64,000 nt of DNA from Azospirillum formosense (GCF_040500525.1 NZ_CP159404.1:401001-465000), one strand, 5' to 3'; positions 35,924-45,698 are shown, counted from the stretch's first letter. Translations and numbers: made by a program. The notes: generated from the sequence alone by a model not told the origin.

Positions 35924-36703
35924 TTATGAGAGGCCAAGGTATCCCCAAAGATTGTAGGTCGTCGATCCCACCGTTATGTATTCGACCTCGCCGGCTCCAT
36001 GGCCATACGTCGAGCCGTTGAAGAATCCTTGAATGTAGATTCCATTGGAACCGCTGGTGTCGGAGGTGGTGAAGATGCCAAGCCAGTCGTTCAGATTGCC
36101 AGAAGAGTCCGTGAAGCGCGTGAAGGTGAGGTTGCTGAAGCTCGATACGTCGTTGATGATGAGCTGGTCGGAGGTTCCGCTTCCATCGACAATCCACGAA
36201 AGGCCGCCGTCGTTGTAATAGTGGACATAGGTGTCATTCCCGCTTCCACCGGCAAGAATATCACGGAAGCTCGAAGCGCCACCGTTTAACGTATCATTGC
36301 CGTCCTGCCCATAGAGCGTGTCTTCTCCCGTGCCGCCGAGCAGATTGTCGGAACCGGTCCCGCCATAGATCAAGTCAGAACCAGCATCACCACTGATAAA
36401 ATCGTCGCCGGCACCGCCATCCAATGAGTCGTTGCCGTCTCCTCCGCTGATGTAATCATTGAGACTTCCCCCAACAATCTGGTTGTTCAGGTTGTTTCCA
36501 TATATGGACCAAGTCTCGTAAGGGTTGGAGGGGGCCCAATTGTACTGGCCGGACGTCAGTGCGTAAAATCCCATTTCGATCCCCATTCGAGTATGATTGT
36601 ATGCATTCAAGTGCACGTTATTATTGCTATATTCATATGTTGCAGCGGTCAATAAGGGTAAATTAGGAGATATTGTCGCACTTATAAATAAAACGTTATT
36701 CAT
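35924..36703 (-). CDS. Short RTX-type calcium-binding protein
   Basis: A 259-residue protein with a run of Gly-Asp-rich nonapeptides from about 80 to 145 (SGGDGNDSLDGGAGDDFISG, then DLIYGGTGSDNLLGGTGEDT), the beta-roll of RTX proteins that fold on Ca2+ outside the cell. Such proteins leave by type I secretion with a C-terminal signal; the last 60 residues, rich in Thr, Ser, Gly and aromatic residues, could be that signal. No transporter gene is near. No ribosome site precedes the ATG at 36703. Base composition is far more AT-rich than the neighbours, a sign of transfer. Confidence 0.8.
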   Translation of the reverse strand: MNNVLFISATISPNLPLLTAATYEYSNNNVHLNAYNHTRMGIEMGFYALTSGQYNWAPSNPYETWSIYGNNLNNQIVGGSLNDYISGGDGNDSLDGGAGDDFISGDAGSDLIYGGTGSDNLLGGTGEDTLYGQDGNDTLNGGASSFRDILAGGSGNDTYVHYYNDGGLSWIVDGSGTSDQLIINDVSSFSNLTFTRFTDSSGNLNDWLGIFTTSDTSGSNGIYIQGFFNGSTYGHGAGEVEYITVGSTTYNLWGYLGLS

Positions 36704-36879
36704 CTAACTATTTCATTTCTAATGATTAGCTAATGAAGATTTTTAGATTAACCTTGCCTTAACTGTTTAAGGCCAATCATCCCAATGAAAGCGATGCAAT
36801 GGATTTGCATATTTTTGTATGCAGATGCCGCATCAGATGAAAGATTCGGTTTTTTGCTTTACGAGCATCGGGGGAAGTC
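36704..36879. other. AT-rich gap upstream of the RTX gene
   Basis: Much of this 176-base gap is composed of A/T, in contrast to flanking DNA. No gene is seen. It contains short runs such as TAATGATTAGCTAATGA, and probably holds promoters for the RTX gene (minus) and the next gene (plus). A MucR-type regulator, known to bind AT-rich DNA, is encoded at 50447. Confidence 0.4.
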
Positions 36880-37626
36880 ATGGGAATTTCCGACGTTTCG
36901 GCATCCTTGTTCCAGGCCACCGCCGCGGCCTCCTTCCAGGCGAAGCCCGCTGCTGCGAAGGCCGGTGCCACGGACGGGACGGCACCGGCCGCCTCTTCCA
37001 AGACCGACAGGGTCGATCTCAGCGATCTGGCTTCGGCGCTGAAGGGTGATGCGCTTGACCTGTTCAAGAACCTGTCGGCGGACGATCGGACGTCGCTGGG
37101 CAAACTCGTCTCCGATGGGGCGCTGTCGGCGGATGAACTCAACGACGCGCTGTCGTCCGCACTGAAATCCGAGCGCAAGAAGGCGTTCTGGCAGTCCGCC
37201 AAGGATGACGCCGATGCGGGAGGCACCGCCGAAGGGGCAACGCGCCAGCAGAGCATGAAGGCCATCTCTGATCGCATGGAGTCAACTTTGGAGAGCCGGT
37301 ATGCAGCCATGGATCGGCCGGGAATGAGCCCCCAAGACCGCTTGGCCGCGCTGGGCAAGCTGAGCGCAGACCTGAAGGATATGCAGGATTCCTGGGACCA
37401 GTTGGCTGGCATCGGCATGCCCATGAAAGCCTACACCCTCAAGGGGGGCGATGACCGTTTCTTCGCAACGTCGAAAGAGCAAGCGGCCGGGCAAAAGTTA
37501 AAGGACCTGGGATTCCATTCCGGGACCTTTGACAAGGTGCTTTCGAGTCAATCCAAGGATTTCGCGCAGAATTACCTGTCTGAGGAAGGAACGTCTCAGA
37601 TAACGTTGGGGAATGCGAACAAGTAG
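36880..37626 (+). CDS. Unrecognised 248-residue protein
   Basis: I do not recognise this protein. It has no cysteine, membrane helix or classical signal peptide. The first 45 residues are Ala/Ser/Thr/Lys-rich and probably disordered; the rest is helical and charged, with VDLSDLASALKGDALDLF and a following LSADDRTSLGKLVSDGALSA. The flexible N-terminus, MGISDVSASLFQATAAA, is the sort seen on some proteins exported by the flagellar or type III route, but that is only a guess. ATG at 36880 after GGGGGAAGTC. Composition is less GC-rich than the region downstream. Confidence 0.6.
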   Translation: MGISDVSASLFQATAAASFQAKPAAAKAGATDGTAPAASSKTDRVDLSDLASALKGDALDLFKNLSADDRTSLGKLVSDGALSADELNDALSSALKSERKKAFWQSAKDDADAGGTAEGATRQQSMKAISDRMESTLESRYAAMDRPGMSPQDRLAALGKLSADLKDMQDSWDQLAGIGMPMKAYTLKGGDDRFFATSKEQAAGQKLKDLGFHSGTFDKVLSSQSKDFAQNYLSEEGTSQITLGNANK

Positions 37627-37777
37627 TCTGCGACGCCTTCAATGCTGGGTTTTGCCCATATCGTGAAAGTTTAGGCGCAATGTGGGCGGGGGCGAGCACT
37701 CCCGTCCGCGAATTGTCACATCGGAGTCAAGCGGAAGCGGTGCTATCGACGGTGTCGTGTCACCACTGCGTTCGCCC

Positions 37778-39904
37778 ATGCATTCCGTTGGAACTCACAC
37801 CGCTTCAGGGTCCAGTGACGCCGAGAACGTCCGCGCAGCCATCGTCGTGCCGACCTACAAGCATTCGGGCCTGTTGGTCGAGGCGTTGTCCACGGCCCTC
37901 GCCCAGGACACCGATTTCGCCTACGCGGTTGTGGTGGTCAACGACGGCTGTCCCTTCCCGGAAACGGAACGGGTGTGCCGGGAGTTCGCCGCGGCCCATC
38001 CGGGGAGGCTCTATGCTCTGCACAAGCGCAACGCCGGGCTGAGCGCGGCGCGCAACAGCGGGATCGCCTTCGCGCTGGACGCCTTTCCGGCGCTGGAGGC
38101 GGTCTACTTCCTCGATTCCGACAACCGCATCCGGCCTCATCTGCTGCAACGCATGCTGGACGCGCTGCGGGCGGCGGGGCCGGAGGTCGGCTGGGCCTAT
38201 CCGGACGTCGACAAGTTCGGTTTCTTCGAATTCTGCGACATGTCCGGCGCCTATTCGCCGCTGGAGCATCTGTTCCGCAACGTCAGCGAGGCGGGCAGCA
38301 TGGCGTCGCGCCGCCTGCTCGACAGCGGCGCCCGCTTCGACGAGGCGATGCGCCAGGGCAGCGAGGACTGGGAGTTCTGGCTGCAAGGGCTGGAGCGCGG
38401 CTTCCACGGCGTTCATGTGCCGGGCACCGGCTTCGGCTACCGCCGCCGCGGCGAGAGCATGCTGACCGAGTCCGAGCGCGATTACCGCCCCATCCTGACC
38501 CACATCCAGAAGCGCCACCCCGCGCTGTTCGCGGTCCAGGCCGTGCTGCGGGCGGAAGCCGCCGTCGGCCGGCGTTACGCCGTGTATCTGCCCGACCGCG
38601 CCATCGTCCGCTGCGTCACCGACCCCATGGCGGGCGAGGAGGATCTGCCGCTCGCCGACTTCGTGCGCCGCGCCTTGCGGGCGCCGGAGCGGCCCGGCTA
38701 CGGGGAGTGCCCCGGCCTGCTGGCGGTGATGGACTCCGGCCTTTACGCGATGCTGGCGCGTCACCGCCTGTTGCGCGGCGCCCTGTGGGTTCTGGAGCGC
38801 GCGGCGGCCCAGGCGACCCTGGTGCGCGCCTCGGTGTCGGCGCGCGCGGCGGAGGGCGGCGTCGCGCTGTGCTGGTCCGGAACGCCCGTGGGGCTGCAGG
38901 CGGACGCGCCGTTCCCCCTGCCGGACGGCGGGGCGGCGCTGGCGATGCTTCCCACCCCGGTCCTGCTCGACCTCGTGCGGCGCCAGCCGGCGGGCACCGC
39001 CTTGCTGGAACGGGAGCCGTGGAAGCCCTGCGCCGAGGCCCGGCTGACCCTGACCCTGGCGCTGCCCGGCGCGGTCCCGCCGCCGGCCGGTGCCGATGCC
39101 GCCCTGTCCGCGCTGCGCGAGGCGATGGCCGCGGCGTGGTCGCGGCCGCCCAACGGCGGCTGGGCGGCGGCGCCCATCGACCGCTACCGCGCCGGGGTCG
39201 CCTCGCCGGAGGACGTCTACCGGACGGTGCATCAACTGCCCTCGGTGCTGCCGCTGCCCCCTCCCGTCGGGAACCGGCGGCTGGCGGCGCTGGTCGCCGA
39301 CCCCGCCGACGCGGCGGCGCTGGACATCGCCGCCCGCATGGCCCGCTGGCTGGCCGGCAAAGGCTATGACGCGCATCTGGTGGCGCTGGGCGGCGGGGGC
39401 CTGTCTCTGGCGGCGGGCGTGGTGGAGGCGTTCGCGTCGATCATCGCCCATCCGCTGCCGCTGGTGCTTCCCGAGCGCCCGCTGACCCGTCGCGACGCCT
39501 ATCTGGGCACGCCGCTGCGTCCCTGGGATGCGGTGGAGGAGGATGGGGCGGTCGGCACGCTGGCCGTCTTCGATCTGGCGGTGACGGTGCGGCATGGAGC
39601 GGCCCATCCGCTGATGGGGCGGCTGCGCGCGCTCGGCGTCACGGGCTGGGCGCTGCTGGGGGCCTCCGACGAGCCGGGTGCGCCGTCCCTGGCCGACGCG
39701 GTCAACGGCTGCGCGGCTTTCGAGCACGCCTACCAGTCCGTCGTCCCGCTCGACCCCCGGACCTTCCGCCTTTGCCAGGCGCTGGGCTTCCCGCCGAACA
39801 AGCTGCGGCGCTGGGAGGATGCGGCGGCGCCGGATGCCGATCCCGATTGGGCCGCCTGCATGCCTCTGTCCGCCTGCCTTCCCGAAACCTCCGCGGCCGC
39901 CTGA
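37778..39904 (+). CDS. Family 2 glycosyltransferase with long C-terminal extension
   Basis: About 708 residues. The first 250 hold a GT-A domain: AAIVVPTYKHSGLLVEALST, the first Asp in VNDGCP, NAGLSAARNSGI, the metal-binding YFLDSDNR and the late SEDWEFWLQGLERG. It should transfer a sugar from a nucleotide donor. The other 450 residues are Ala/Pro/Leu-rich and not recognised; they resemble a second, degenerate Rossmann-like half near 500-690. The start is uncertain: ATG at 37778 or GTG at 37682. It is followed by the 516-residue unknown gene after 16 bases. Target could be a surface polysaccharide or protein. Confidence 0.82.
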   Translation: MHSVGTHTASGSSDAENVRAAIVVPTYKHSGLLVEALSTALAQDTDFAYAVVVVNDGCPFPETERVCREFAAAHPGRLYALHKRNAGLSAARNSGIAFALDAFPALEAVYFLDSDNRIRPHLLQRMLDALRAAGPEVGWAYPDVDKFGFFEFCDMSGAYSPLEHLFRNVSEAGSMASRRLLDSGARFDEAMRQGSEDWEFWLQGLERGFHGVHVPGTGFGYRRRGESMLTESERDYRPILTHIQKRHPALFAVQAVLRAEAAVGRRYAVYLPDRAIVRCVTDPMAGEEDLPLADFVRRALRAPERPGYGECPGLLAVMDSGLYAMLARHRLLRGALWVLERAAAQATLVRASVSARAAEGGVALCWSGTPVGLQADAPFPLPDGGAALAMLPTPVLLDLVRRQPAGTALLEREPWKPCAEARLTLTLALPGAVPPPAGADAALSALREAMAAAWSRPPNGGWAAAPIDRYRAGVASPEDVYRTVHQLPSVLPLPPPVGNRRLAALVADPADAAALDIAARMARWLAGKGYDAHLVALGGGGLSLAAGVVEAFASIIAHPLPLVLPERPLTRRDAYLGTPLRPWDAVEEDGAVGTLAVFDLAVTVRHGAAHPLMGRLRALGVTGWALLGASDEPGAPSLADAVNGCAAFEHAYQSVVPLDPRTFRLCQALGFPPNKLRRWEDAAAPDADPDWAACMPLSACLPETSAAA

Positions 39905-39920
39905 GAGGGGTGTCGTCATC

Positions 39921-41471
39921 ATGAAGCTCTCCACCCCCGCGGCCCAGTTCGCCTCCCTCTACGACGGAACGCCGAAGCTCATCATGGTCGGCGCCGACGC
40001 TTCGCAGGACCCTGGAGCCATTCCCCTTCGCATCCTGCGGTTGGTTCGTCACGACGGCGGCTATCTGCTGCTGTCGGGGGACACCGGGGCAGCGGAGGGC
40101 GAGGCGTTGCGCAGCTTGGCGATACCGCCCGCCGCCGTCCGGATGTTGTGGTCCTGCGACGAGGCCGCCCGGCGGGACGCCGAGCGGCTGCTCGGCTGGT
40201 GGCAGGAGGCCGGCGGACCGGACAGCGCGCCGCCGCAGGTGACGGGCGATGCGTCCAGCCTGCTGCACGGCCTGTTGGCCCAAGCCTTCGGGGAGATCGA
40301 CGGCCTGCACCGCCGCAACGCCGGGCTTCAGCGGACCCTGTCCACCCTGAGGGAGGAGTGGGGCCGCTCCGCCCGCCTGCCGCCGGAGGCGGTGGAGCTT
40401 CTGGACGCCCTGCGTCTCAGCCCGCCGCGGCTGGTCTTCGCCACGCCCCGCCCGGTGGGCGCGCTGGCGGTGCCGCTGCGCCATGGCCGGATTGGCGCGG
40501 AGGCGGCGGAGATCGTGCAGCGCCTGCCGGCCGGCGCGCGGGGGCTGGCGGGGCTCGATCTGCATCTCGACCGGGCGCCGATGGGAAGCGGGGTGCTCGC
40601 CATCGCCCTGACCGGGGTGGAAACCGGCGAAATCCTTGCGGAATGGCGGCTGCCCTTCGGCGAACTGCGATCCGGCTGGCTGCCGCTGCGCCTGCCCGCC
40701 GCCTCCACCCGGATGGATCGGCTTCTCGACCTGCGGATCGGCGCCATCGGGGTGGTGACGGAGGCGCCGCGCCTCTCGCTGGCCCAGGCCGGTCTGCTCG
40801 ACGAATACGCCGTCGCGCCGCCGGCCCGCGCCATCGGGCAGCCGGCCATGCTGGCGCTGCGGCTGTGGGGCGGGCTGCCGGGACTGGAGTATGGCGCGGC
40901 GGCGCATCTGGCCCCGCATCCGGCGCCGGACCGTATGGTCTGGCCGCTGACCCAGCCGGTTCTGGCTCAGGTGCGCAAGGGACGCGACTTCGAGGCGACC
41001 TTTCCCTGGTTCGGCCTGCTGCGCGGCGGGCGCATCCTGCTCCACCCGCTCCACGGCGTCGTCACCGCGGCCCACATCCCGTTGGACGAGGTGCCGGGCG
41101 CCGTGGCCGTGCGGGCACGGGCGGTCATCGACGATCCGCGCTGCCGCACCGCCATCGCCTGCAAGCTGGTGGTGGCGCCGCCGGCGCTGACGGTGGACGA
41201 GGCGGAACGGGAGCAGGGCGTCCTCGCCTCCAGCGGCTGGATGGTGATGGAGGAGCCGCGCCGGCCGCTCGACCTCGCGGCCGTGCTGGCGGCGCCCTGG
41301 TCGGGGCCGATGGCGCTTCATCTTTTCACCGACATTCCGGATCGCGGCCACGGCCTGTACGGGCGCACCATCTTCTCAGACTTCGAACTGGAGATCGATT
41401 CCCGGACCGCTTGGGCCAACCCGCCCATCCAGTCGGAGGCGGCGGAGGAGGGGATCGCCGCCACGCCGTGA
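39921..41471 (+). CDS. Unrecognised 516-residue protein downstream of a glycosyltransferase
   Basis: I cannot assign this protein. It has no signal peptide, membrane helices or catalytic motif known to me. There are two regions: about 1-125, with a short helix HGLLAQAFGEIDGLHRRN, and about 160-510, predicted to be strand-rich, containing paired motifs such as LPFGELRSGWLPLRLP and a final region HLFTDIPDRGHGLYGRTIFS. From memory it is like proteins annotated as a DUF of the glycosyltransferase neighbourhood (DUF6212), but this is unverified. It shares an operon with the GT2 gene (16 bases) and is followed by the ABC gene after 119 bases. Confidence 0.7.
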   Translation: MKLSTPAAQFASLYDGTPKLIMVGADASQDPGAIPLRILRLVRHDGGYLLLSGDTGAAEGEALRSLAIPPAAVRMLWSCDEAARRDAERLLGWWQEAGGPDSAPPQVTGDASSLLHGLLAQAFGEIDGLHRRNAGLQRTLSTLREEWGRSARLPPEAVELLDALRLSPPRLVFATPRPVGALAVPLRHGRIGAEAAEIVQRLPAGARGLAGLDLHLDRAPMGSGVLAIALTGVETGEILAEWRLPFGELRSGWLPLRLPAASTRMDRLLDLRIGAIGVVTEAPRLSLAQAGLLDEYAVAPPARAIGQPAMLALRLWGGLPGLEYGAAAHLAPHPAPDRMVWPLTQPVLAQVRKGRDFEATFPWFGLLRGGRILLHPLHGVVTAAHIPLDEVPGAVAVRARAVIDDPRCRTAIACKLVVAPPALTVDEAEREQGVLASSGWMVMEEPRRPLDLAAVLAAPWSGPMALHLFTDIPDRGHGLYGRTIFSDFELEIDSRTAWANPPIQSEAAEEGIAATP

Positions 41472-41590
41472 TCCGCTATGACCTTGTGGCGGTGCGGCAA
41501 CCCTTTGGTGCGGTGCGGGGCAAGCTGTTGGTAATAAACTGTTCGTTAGGGTAGGGGAGGTCTTGCTTCAAGCCCAGGGGGTGAAGGGCC

Positions 41591-43405
41591 ATGTCGATCG
41601 CGTCCAGGACGCCGGACCGATCCGGCTTCACCCGCCGTTTCCTCCGTCTTGCCGGCGGCTTCTGGTCTGGGGGCTCCCGTCCGGGCGGGCGGAACTGGAC
41701 CGTTTGGCTTCTCGCCGGGGCGCTGGGGCTTCTGACGGTCGGACAGGTGGTGGTTCCCATCCTGCTCAACCTGTGGAGCCAGCACCTGTTCGACGCGCTG
41801 GAGCAGCGCTCGATGGACCGCTTCCTGCTGATGATCGCGGCGGCGGGCGGGATCATCCTGTTCAACATCGCCAACACCATCCTGCATCTGCGGGTGAAGC
41901 GCCGCCTGCAGCTGGGCTGGCGCACATGGCTGACGCACAAGCTGCTGGGCGACTGGCTGACGCGCGGCCGGCAGCATCAGGTGACCTACCTGCCGGGCGA
42001 CCACGACAACCCGGACGGGCGCATCGCCGAGGACATCCGCATCGCGACCGAGGCGGCCATCGACCTCGTCCTGTCGCTGTCCTACTGCGCGCTGCTGCTG
42101 ATCAGCTTCACCAACATCCTGTGGCGGCTGTCCGGTGCGCCGGAGGTGACGCTGGCCGGAAGCACCTTCCACGTGCCGGGCTATCTGCTCTACATCGCCC
42201 TGGTCTACGCGGCCGTCGGGACGAGCATCGCCCTGCTGATGGGAAAGCCGCTGGTGAGAGCGGTGAACCGGCGGCAGGGGCATGAGGCGTCCTTCCGCTT
42301 CGGCCTTGCCCGCGTGCGGGAGAACGCGCAGGACGTGGCCCTCCTGCACGGCGAGTCGGGGGAACGCGACCGGCTGAGTCTGCTGTTCGGCGGGGTGCAG
42401 CGGGGCTGGAACGGCCAGACCCACGCCCTGTCCAACATGATGGTCTTCAGCGCCGCCTATTCGGTGCTGTCCGCGGTCTTTCCGATCCTCGTCGCCTCGC
42501 CCAGCTACATCGCCGGGGCCATCTCGCTCGGCGTGCTGATGCAGACGGCGCAGGCCTTCCAGCAGACGGTCGGCGCCCTGTCCTGGCCGATCGACAATTT
42601 GGCCCGCGCGGCCGAATGGAAGGCGTCGGTGGAGCGCGTGCTGGGCCTGCACGAGGCGCTCCAGCGTCTGGACCGCGAGATCGGCGGGGAGGGGACGGAG
42701 CGGATCACCGTGGAACGCAGCGAGGGCGGGGGCAGCGAGGGGGGTGACGGCCTGAGCTTCCGCGGGCTGTCCATCGCCGAGCCGGACGGGCGCCGGGTGG
42801 TGGAGCCCTTCGACCTGGAGATCCGGCCCGGCGAGCGCGTGCTGATCGTCGGCGATCCGGCGGCGGCGGTGCGGCTGTTCCGGGCGGTGGCGCGGGTCTG
42901 GCCCTGGGGTGGGGGTAGCGTCGTGCTGCCCGCCCTCTCCCGCGTGTTCTTCATGGCCGAACGGCCCTATCTGCCGCACGACACGCTGCGCGCCGCCCTG
43001 AGCTATCCCCGGGCGGCGGAGACGGTGGGCGATGCCGACGCGGCGGCGGCGCTGGAGCGGGTCGGGCTCGGCCACTTGCGACCGCGGCTGGACGAGCCCG
43101 ACAGCTGGGACGAGGTTCTGGCGGTGCCGGAGCAGCAGTTGCTGGGCTTCGCCCGTTTGTTGATCCACCGCCCCGACTGGATCTTCCTGGATGACTCCAC
43201 CGACAGCCTGGACCCGCGGACCGAGGAGGCGATGCTGCGCCTGATCGACGCCGAGTTCCCCGACGCCACGCTGATCACCATCGGCAGCCATCCCGGCCTG
43301 GAGCGGCATCACCGCCGCAAGCTGGTGCTCGACCGGACGGATGACACCGTTCGGGTGCGCGAGGAGCCTTGCGGGGACCGTCGGATCGCGGCGGTCGCGG
43401 AGTAG
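41591..43405 (+). CDS. SbmA/YddA-like ABC protein with degenerate ATPase motifs
   Basis: A 604-residue protein with the layout of SbmA_BacA-type ABC proteins: an N-terminal transmembrane domain of about six helices (WTVWLLAGALGLLTVGQVVV onward to 350) and a C-terminal nucleotide-binding domain (395-600). The ATPase looks broken: Walker A reads GDPAAAVR (421-428), with no Lys or Ser/Thr, the signature region is VPEQQ (512-516) rather than LSxGEQ, and after Walker B Asp534 the catalytic Glu is Asp535. The length and fold remain intact. It may be a non-hydrolysing transporter, channel or adaptor. Start ATG at 41591 after GAAGGGCC. Confidence 0.85.
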   Translation: MSIASRTPDRSGFTRRFLRLAGGFWSGGSRPGGRNWTVWLLAGALGLLTVGQVVVPILLNLWSQHLFDALEQRSMDRFLLMIAAAGGIILFNIANTILHLRVKRRLQLGWRTWLTHKLLGDWLTRGRQHQVTYLPGDHDNPDGRIAEDIRIATEAAIDLVLSLSYCALLLISFTNILWRLSGAPEVTLAGSTFHVPGYLLYIALVYAAVGTSIALLMGKPLVRAVNRRQGHEASFRFGLARVRENAQDVALLHGESGERDRLSLLFGGVQRGWNGQTHALSNMMVFSAAYSVLSAVFPILVASPSYIAGAISLGVLMQTAQAFQQTVGALSWPIDNLARAAEWKASVERVLGLHEALQRLDREIGGEGTERITVERSEGGGSEGGDGLSFRGLSIAEPDGRRVVEPFDLEIRPGERVLIVGDPAAAVRLFRAVARVWPWGGGSVVLPALSRVFFMAERPYLPHDTLRAALSYPRAAETVGDADAAAALERVGLGHLRPRLDEPDSWDEVLAVPEQQLLGFARLLIHRPDWIFLDDSTDSLDPRTEEAMLRLIDAEFPDATLITIGSHPGLERHHRRKLVLDRTDDTVRVREEPCGDRRIAAVAE

Positions 43406-43413
43406 GCGGCGCC

Positions 43414-45534
43414 CTACCGAGGGGTGGCGGTCGCGGCCTGGAGCCGGCGCACCAGACCGGTCAGAGCGGCGCGGCGCTCCTCCTCGCTGCGTCCTGCGAT
43501 CCGCATGTCCTCCTGCAGGCGCGCCGTCAACGCGGACATCTGGTCGGCGAAGCCGGCGCGGTGCTTCTCGTCGAAGAAGGGCAGAAAGACGTCGGGCACG
43601 CCGAGGCGGTGGCACAGCGCCTCGATCGGCAGGATCCGAGCGGCGCCGCGCCGGCGCTCAACATCCGCGAACCCCTGGATCAGGGCCATCTGGTCGAGGA
43701 AATAAGCCATGCTGCGCTGCCGCAACCAATGCAGGAGGACGGTGGCCGTGCGCTCCAGCACCTCCCGCATGGCGTCGCTCGGGCGCAGCACGATCAACCC
43801 GTTGCTGATGGTGTTGTAAAGATAGTCCAGGCTGTCGGGCCGATGGATGAGCACAGCCTCCTCCTCCGGCGCCATGGCGTCGACGAGGCGCTGCGGGTCG
43901 ATCGACAGCAGGGCGTCGATGTCGATCATCACCAGCGGCGGGCGTCCATGAAGGTCCAGCACGTCCGGTGCCCTCAGCAGGCGTAGGCAGGTGTAGAGGG
44001 TGCGCCGGCTCGCCGGATCGAGATCGGACGGCGTTCGTTCGGTGCTGACGGTGAGGCGGCACCGCCGCAGCGTCGCGCGCAGCCCGGCGATCACCTCCGC
44101 GATGTCCGGGCCGGGGTCCGCGATGTGGATGTGCACCCGCCGCCCCGCCTCGCAGAAGGCGTCCACCGTCAGCAGAAGCGGAGCCGCGAACAGCCGCAGG
44201 TAACGGTCGTCGCAGGCCGCGAAGAGCAGGGGCCCCTCGCCCTCGGCGGCCGGTTCCGACTGGAAGCCGGCCCGGTGGGCCGCGCGCTCCTCCGGCGACA
44301 CCGACCGGCAGAGGGCGTCGAACTCGTCGCCCATGGTGACGTGGCGCAGGAAGGGCAGGGCGGGAGCCAGCGCCTCCAGCATGGCCCGGCCCGCCGCCTC
44401 GCCCCCCGGTGTCCGCAGCAGCAGCGAGCCGCGCAGGAAATCGATCCAGGGCAGCAGCTCGCGATTCTCAGCCGCCGCGGCTTGGCGGAACCGTTCCAGC
44501 GCTTGGTGCGCGGCATCCGGGAGCGACGCCGCGATCCGGTCGTTCGCCACATGCATGGCGATGTAGACGGGCGCCTTCCAGAACAGATGCCCCGCCCGTG
44601 CCGCGGCCATCAGCCCGCCGGCATGGGCGGCCAGGGCGGGCAATCGGTTCCCGCGCGCGTCGAGAAGGGCGGCGTTCTCCCAAGCCGTGTGGTCCGTGGG
44701 GCGCCGAGCCGTCGTCTCCTTGTAGGCCGCCGCGGCACGGTCGGCGTCGCCTGCCGCCTGGGCGGCCTCGGCCAGATGGAAGCGGTCCTGCGCGTCGCCC
44801 GGGCGCAGCCGGACCACCCGCGCGAGGATCGCGGCGGCACGGTCCGCGCGTCCCATGGCGAGCAGGGTCAGCCCCAACCCGGAAAGCGCCGCCGGTTCCG
44901 CCGGTGCGAGCACCGCCGCCGTTTGGAACAGGATGGCGGCGGTGCCGGTTTCCCCGGCCTTCCGGAGGGTCTGGGCGAGATTGTAGGCCGCGAAAGGAGC
45001 GGCGGGACGGAGCTGGAAGGCCCGACGGTAGGCCGTCAAGGCCGCCGGAGTGACGCGTCCCGCATCCGCGGTTTCGGCGATGGCATGGGCGATCCCCTCC
45101 TGCGCAGCCCCGTCGGACGGATCGGCGATCTGGGCGGCGCGGTAGACGACCAGCGCCTCGGCATGGCGGCCGGCGGCCCGCCGCACGCCCCCCAAGGTGA
45201 CGAGCGCCCCCACCCCGGGGGCCAGGGCGATGGCGCTCCGCAGCGCCGCCTCCGCGTCGTCGAAACGTCCAAGCGCCTTGAGGGCAAGCGCAAGGTTTGC
45301 GTGATAGGCGGCGACGGTGGGGCGGTTGGCGATGGCCTCGGCGATGAGAGCGGCGCCCCCGGCCGGATCGCCGGCTTGGCTTCGCAGGACCCCGAGGAGA
45401 TGCAGCGCATCGGGATGGCCGGGCTGCCGCTCCAAGAGGATGCGGTACAGCGGCTCGGCTTCGGCGAGGTTGCCGGTCCGGTGCGAGGCCATCGCGTTCG
45501 CCAGAAGCGTCTCGGAGGGTATTGGCGCGCTCAT
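43414..45534 (-). CDS. TPR protein with C-terminal glycosyltransferase-like domain
   Basis: A 706-residue protein. Residues 10-300 are about eight tetratricopeptide repeats (AEPLYRILLERQPGHPDALH; FDDAEAALRSAIALAPG). From about 425 there is a GT-A-like domain: PLLFAACDDRYLRLFAAPLL, then the Asp-x-Asp motif IDIDALL (Asp538, Asp540), and ISNGLIVLRPSDAMREVLER, which is typical of nucleotide-sugar transferases that modify surface polymers. No signal peptide. Its TPR half resembles that of the divergent TPR/radical SAM gene. It converges with the degenerate ABC gene, 8 bases apart. Protein glycosylation is plausible, as for TPR-containing O-linked transferases. Confidence 0.78.
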   Translation of the reverse strand: MSAPIPSETLLANAMASHRTGNLAEAEPLYRILLERQPGHPDALHLLGVLRSQAGDPAGGAALIAEAIANRPTVAAYHANLALALKALGRFDDAEAALRSAIALAPGVGALVTLGGVRRAAGRHAEALVVYRAAQIADPSDGAAQEGIAHAIAETADAGRVTPAALTAYRRAFQLRPAAPFAAYNLAQTLRKAGETGTAAILFQTAAVLAPAEPAALSGLGLTLLAMGRADRAAAILARVVRLRPGDAQDRFHLAEAAQAAGDADRAAAAYKETTARRPTDHTAWENAALLDARGNRLPALAAHAGGLMAAARAGHLFWKAPVYIAMHVANDRIAASLPDAAHQALERFRQAAAAENRELLPWIDFLRGSLLLRTPGGEAAGRAMLEALAPALPFLRHVTMGDEFDALCRSVSPEERAAHRAGFQSEPAAEGEGPLLFAACDDRYLRLFAAPLLLTVDAFCEAGRRVHIHIADPGPDIAEVIAGLRATLRRCRLTVSTERTPSDLDPASRRTLYTCLRLLRAPDVLDLHGRPPLVMIDIDALLSIDPQRLVDAMAPEEEAVLIHRPDSLDYLYNTISNGLIVLRPSDAMREVLERTATVLLHWLRQRSMAYFLDQMALIQGFADVERRRGAARILPIEALCHRLGVPDVFLPFFDEKHRAGFADQMSALTARLQEDMRIAGRSEEERRAALTGLVRRLQAATATPR

Positions 45535-45580
45535 GGAGACGATTCCTGTTTCGGAGAGCTGGCCTTTCTATACTGCAACG

Positions 45581-45609
45581 CTTATCAGGCTCAACCATCA
45601 CCCGATAAG
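45581..45609. promoter_or_regulatory. Inverted repeat between two divergent TPR genes
   Basis: CTTATCAGG (45581-45589) and CCCGATAAG (45601-45609) form arms with one mismatch in nine, 11 bases apart. They lie in the 164-base control region of the TPR-glycosyltransferase and TPR-radical SAM genes and may be a shared operator. Confidence 0.45.
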
Positions 45610-45698
45610 GTTATGGTACGGGGTTGCATTTCCCGCCAGGGGCGCGTTTCCTTGCGCTGTGGCGGTGCGCAAGGGCGCGAGTGCGAAGGGCAGCGGTC

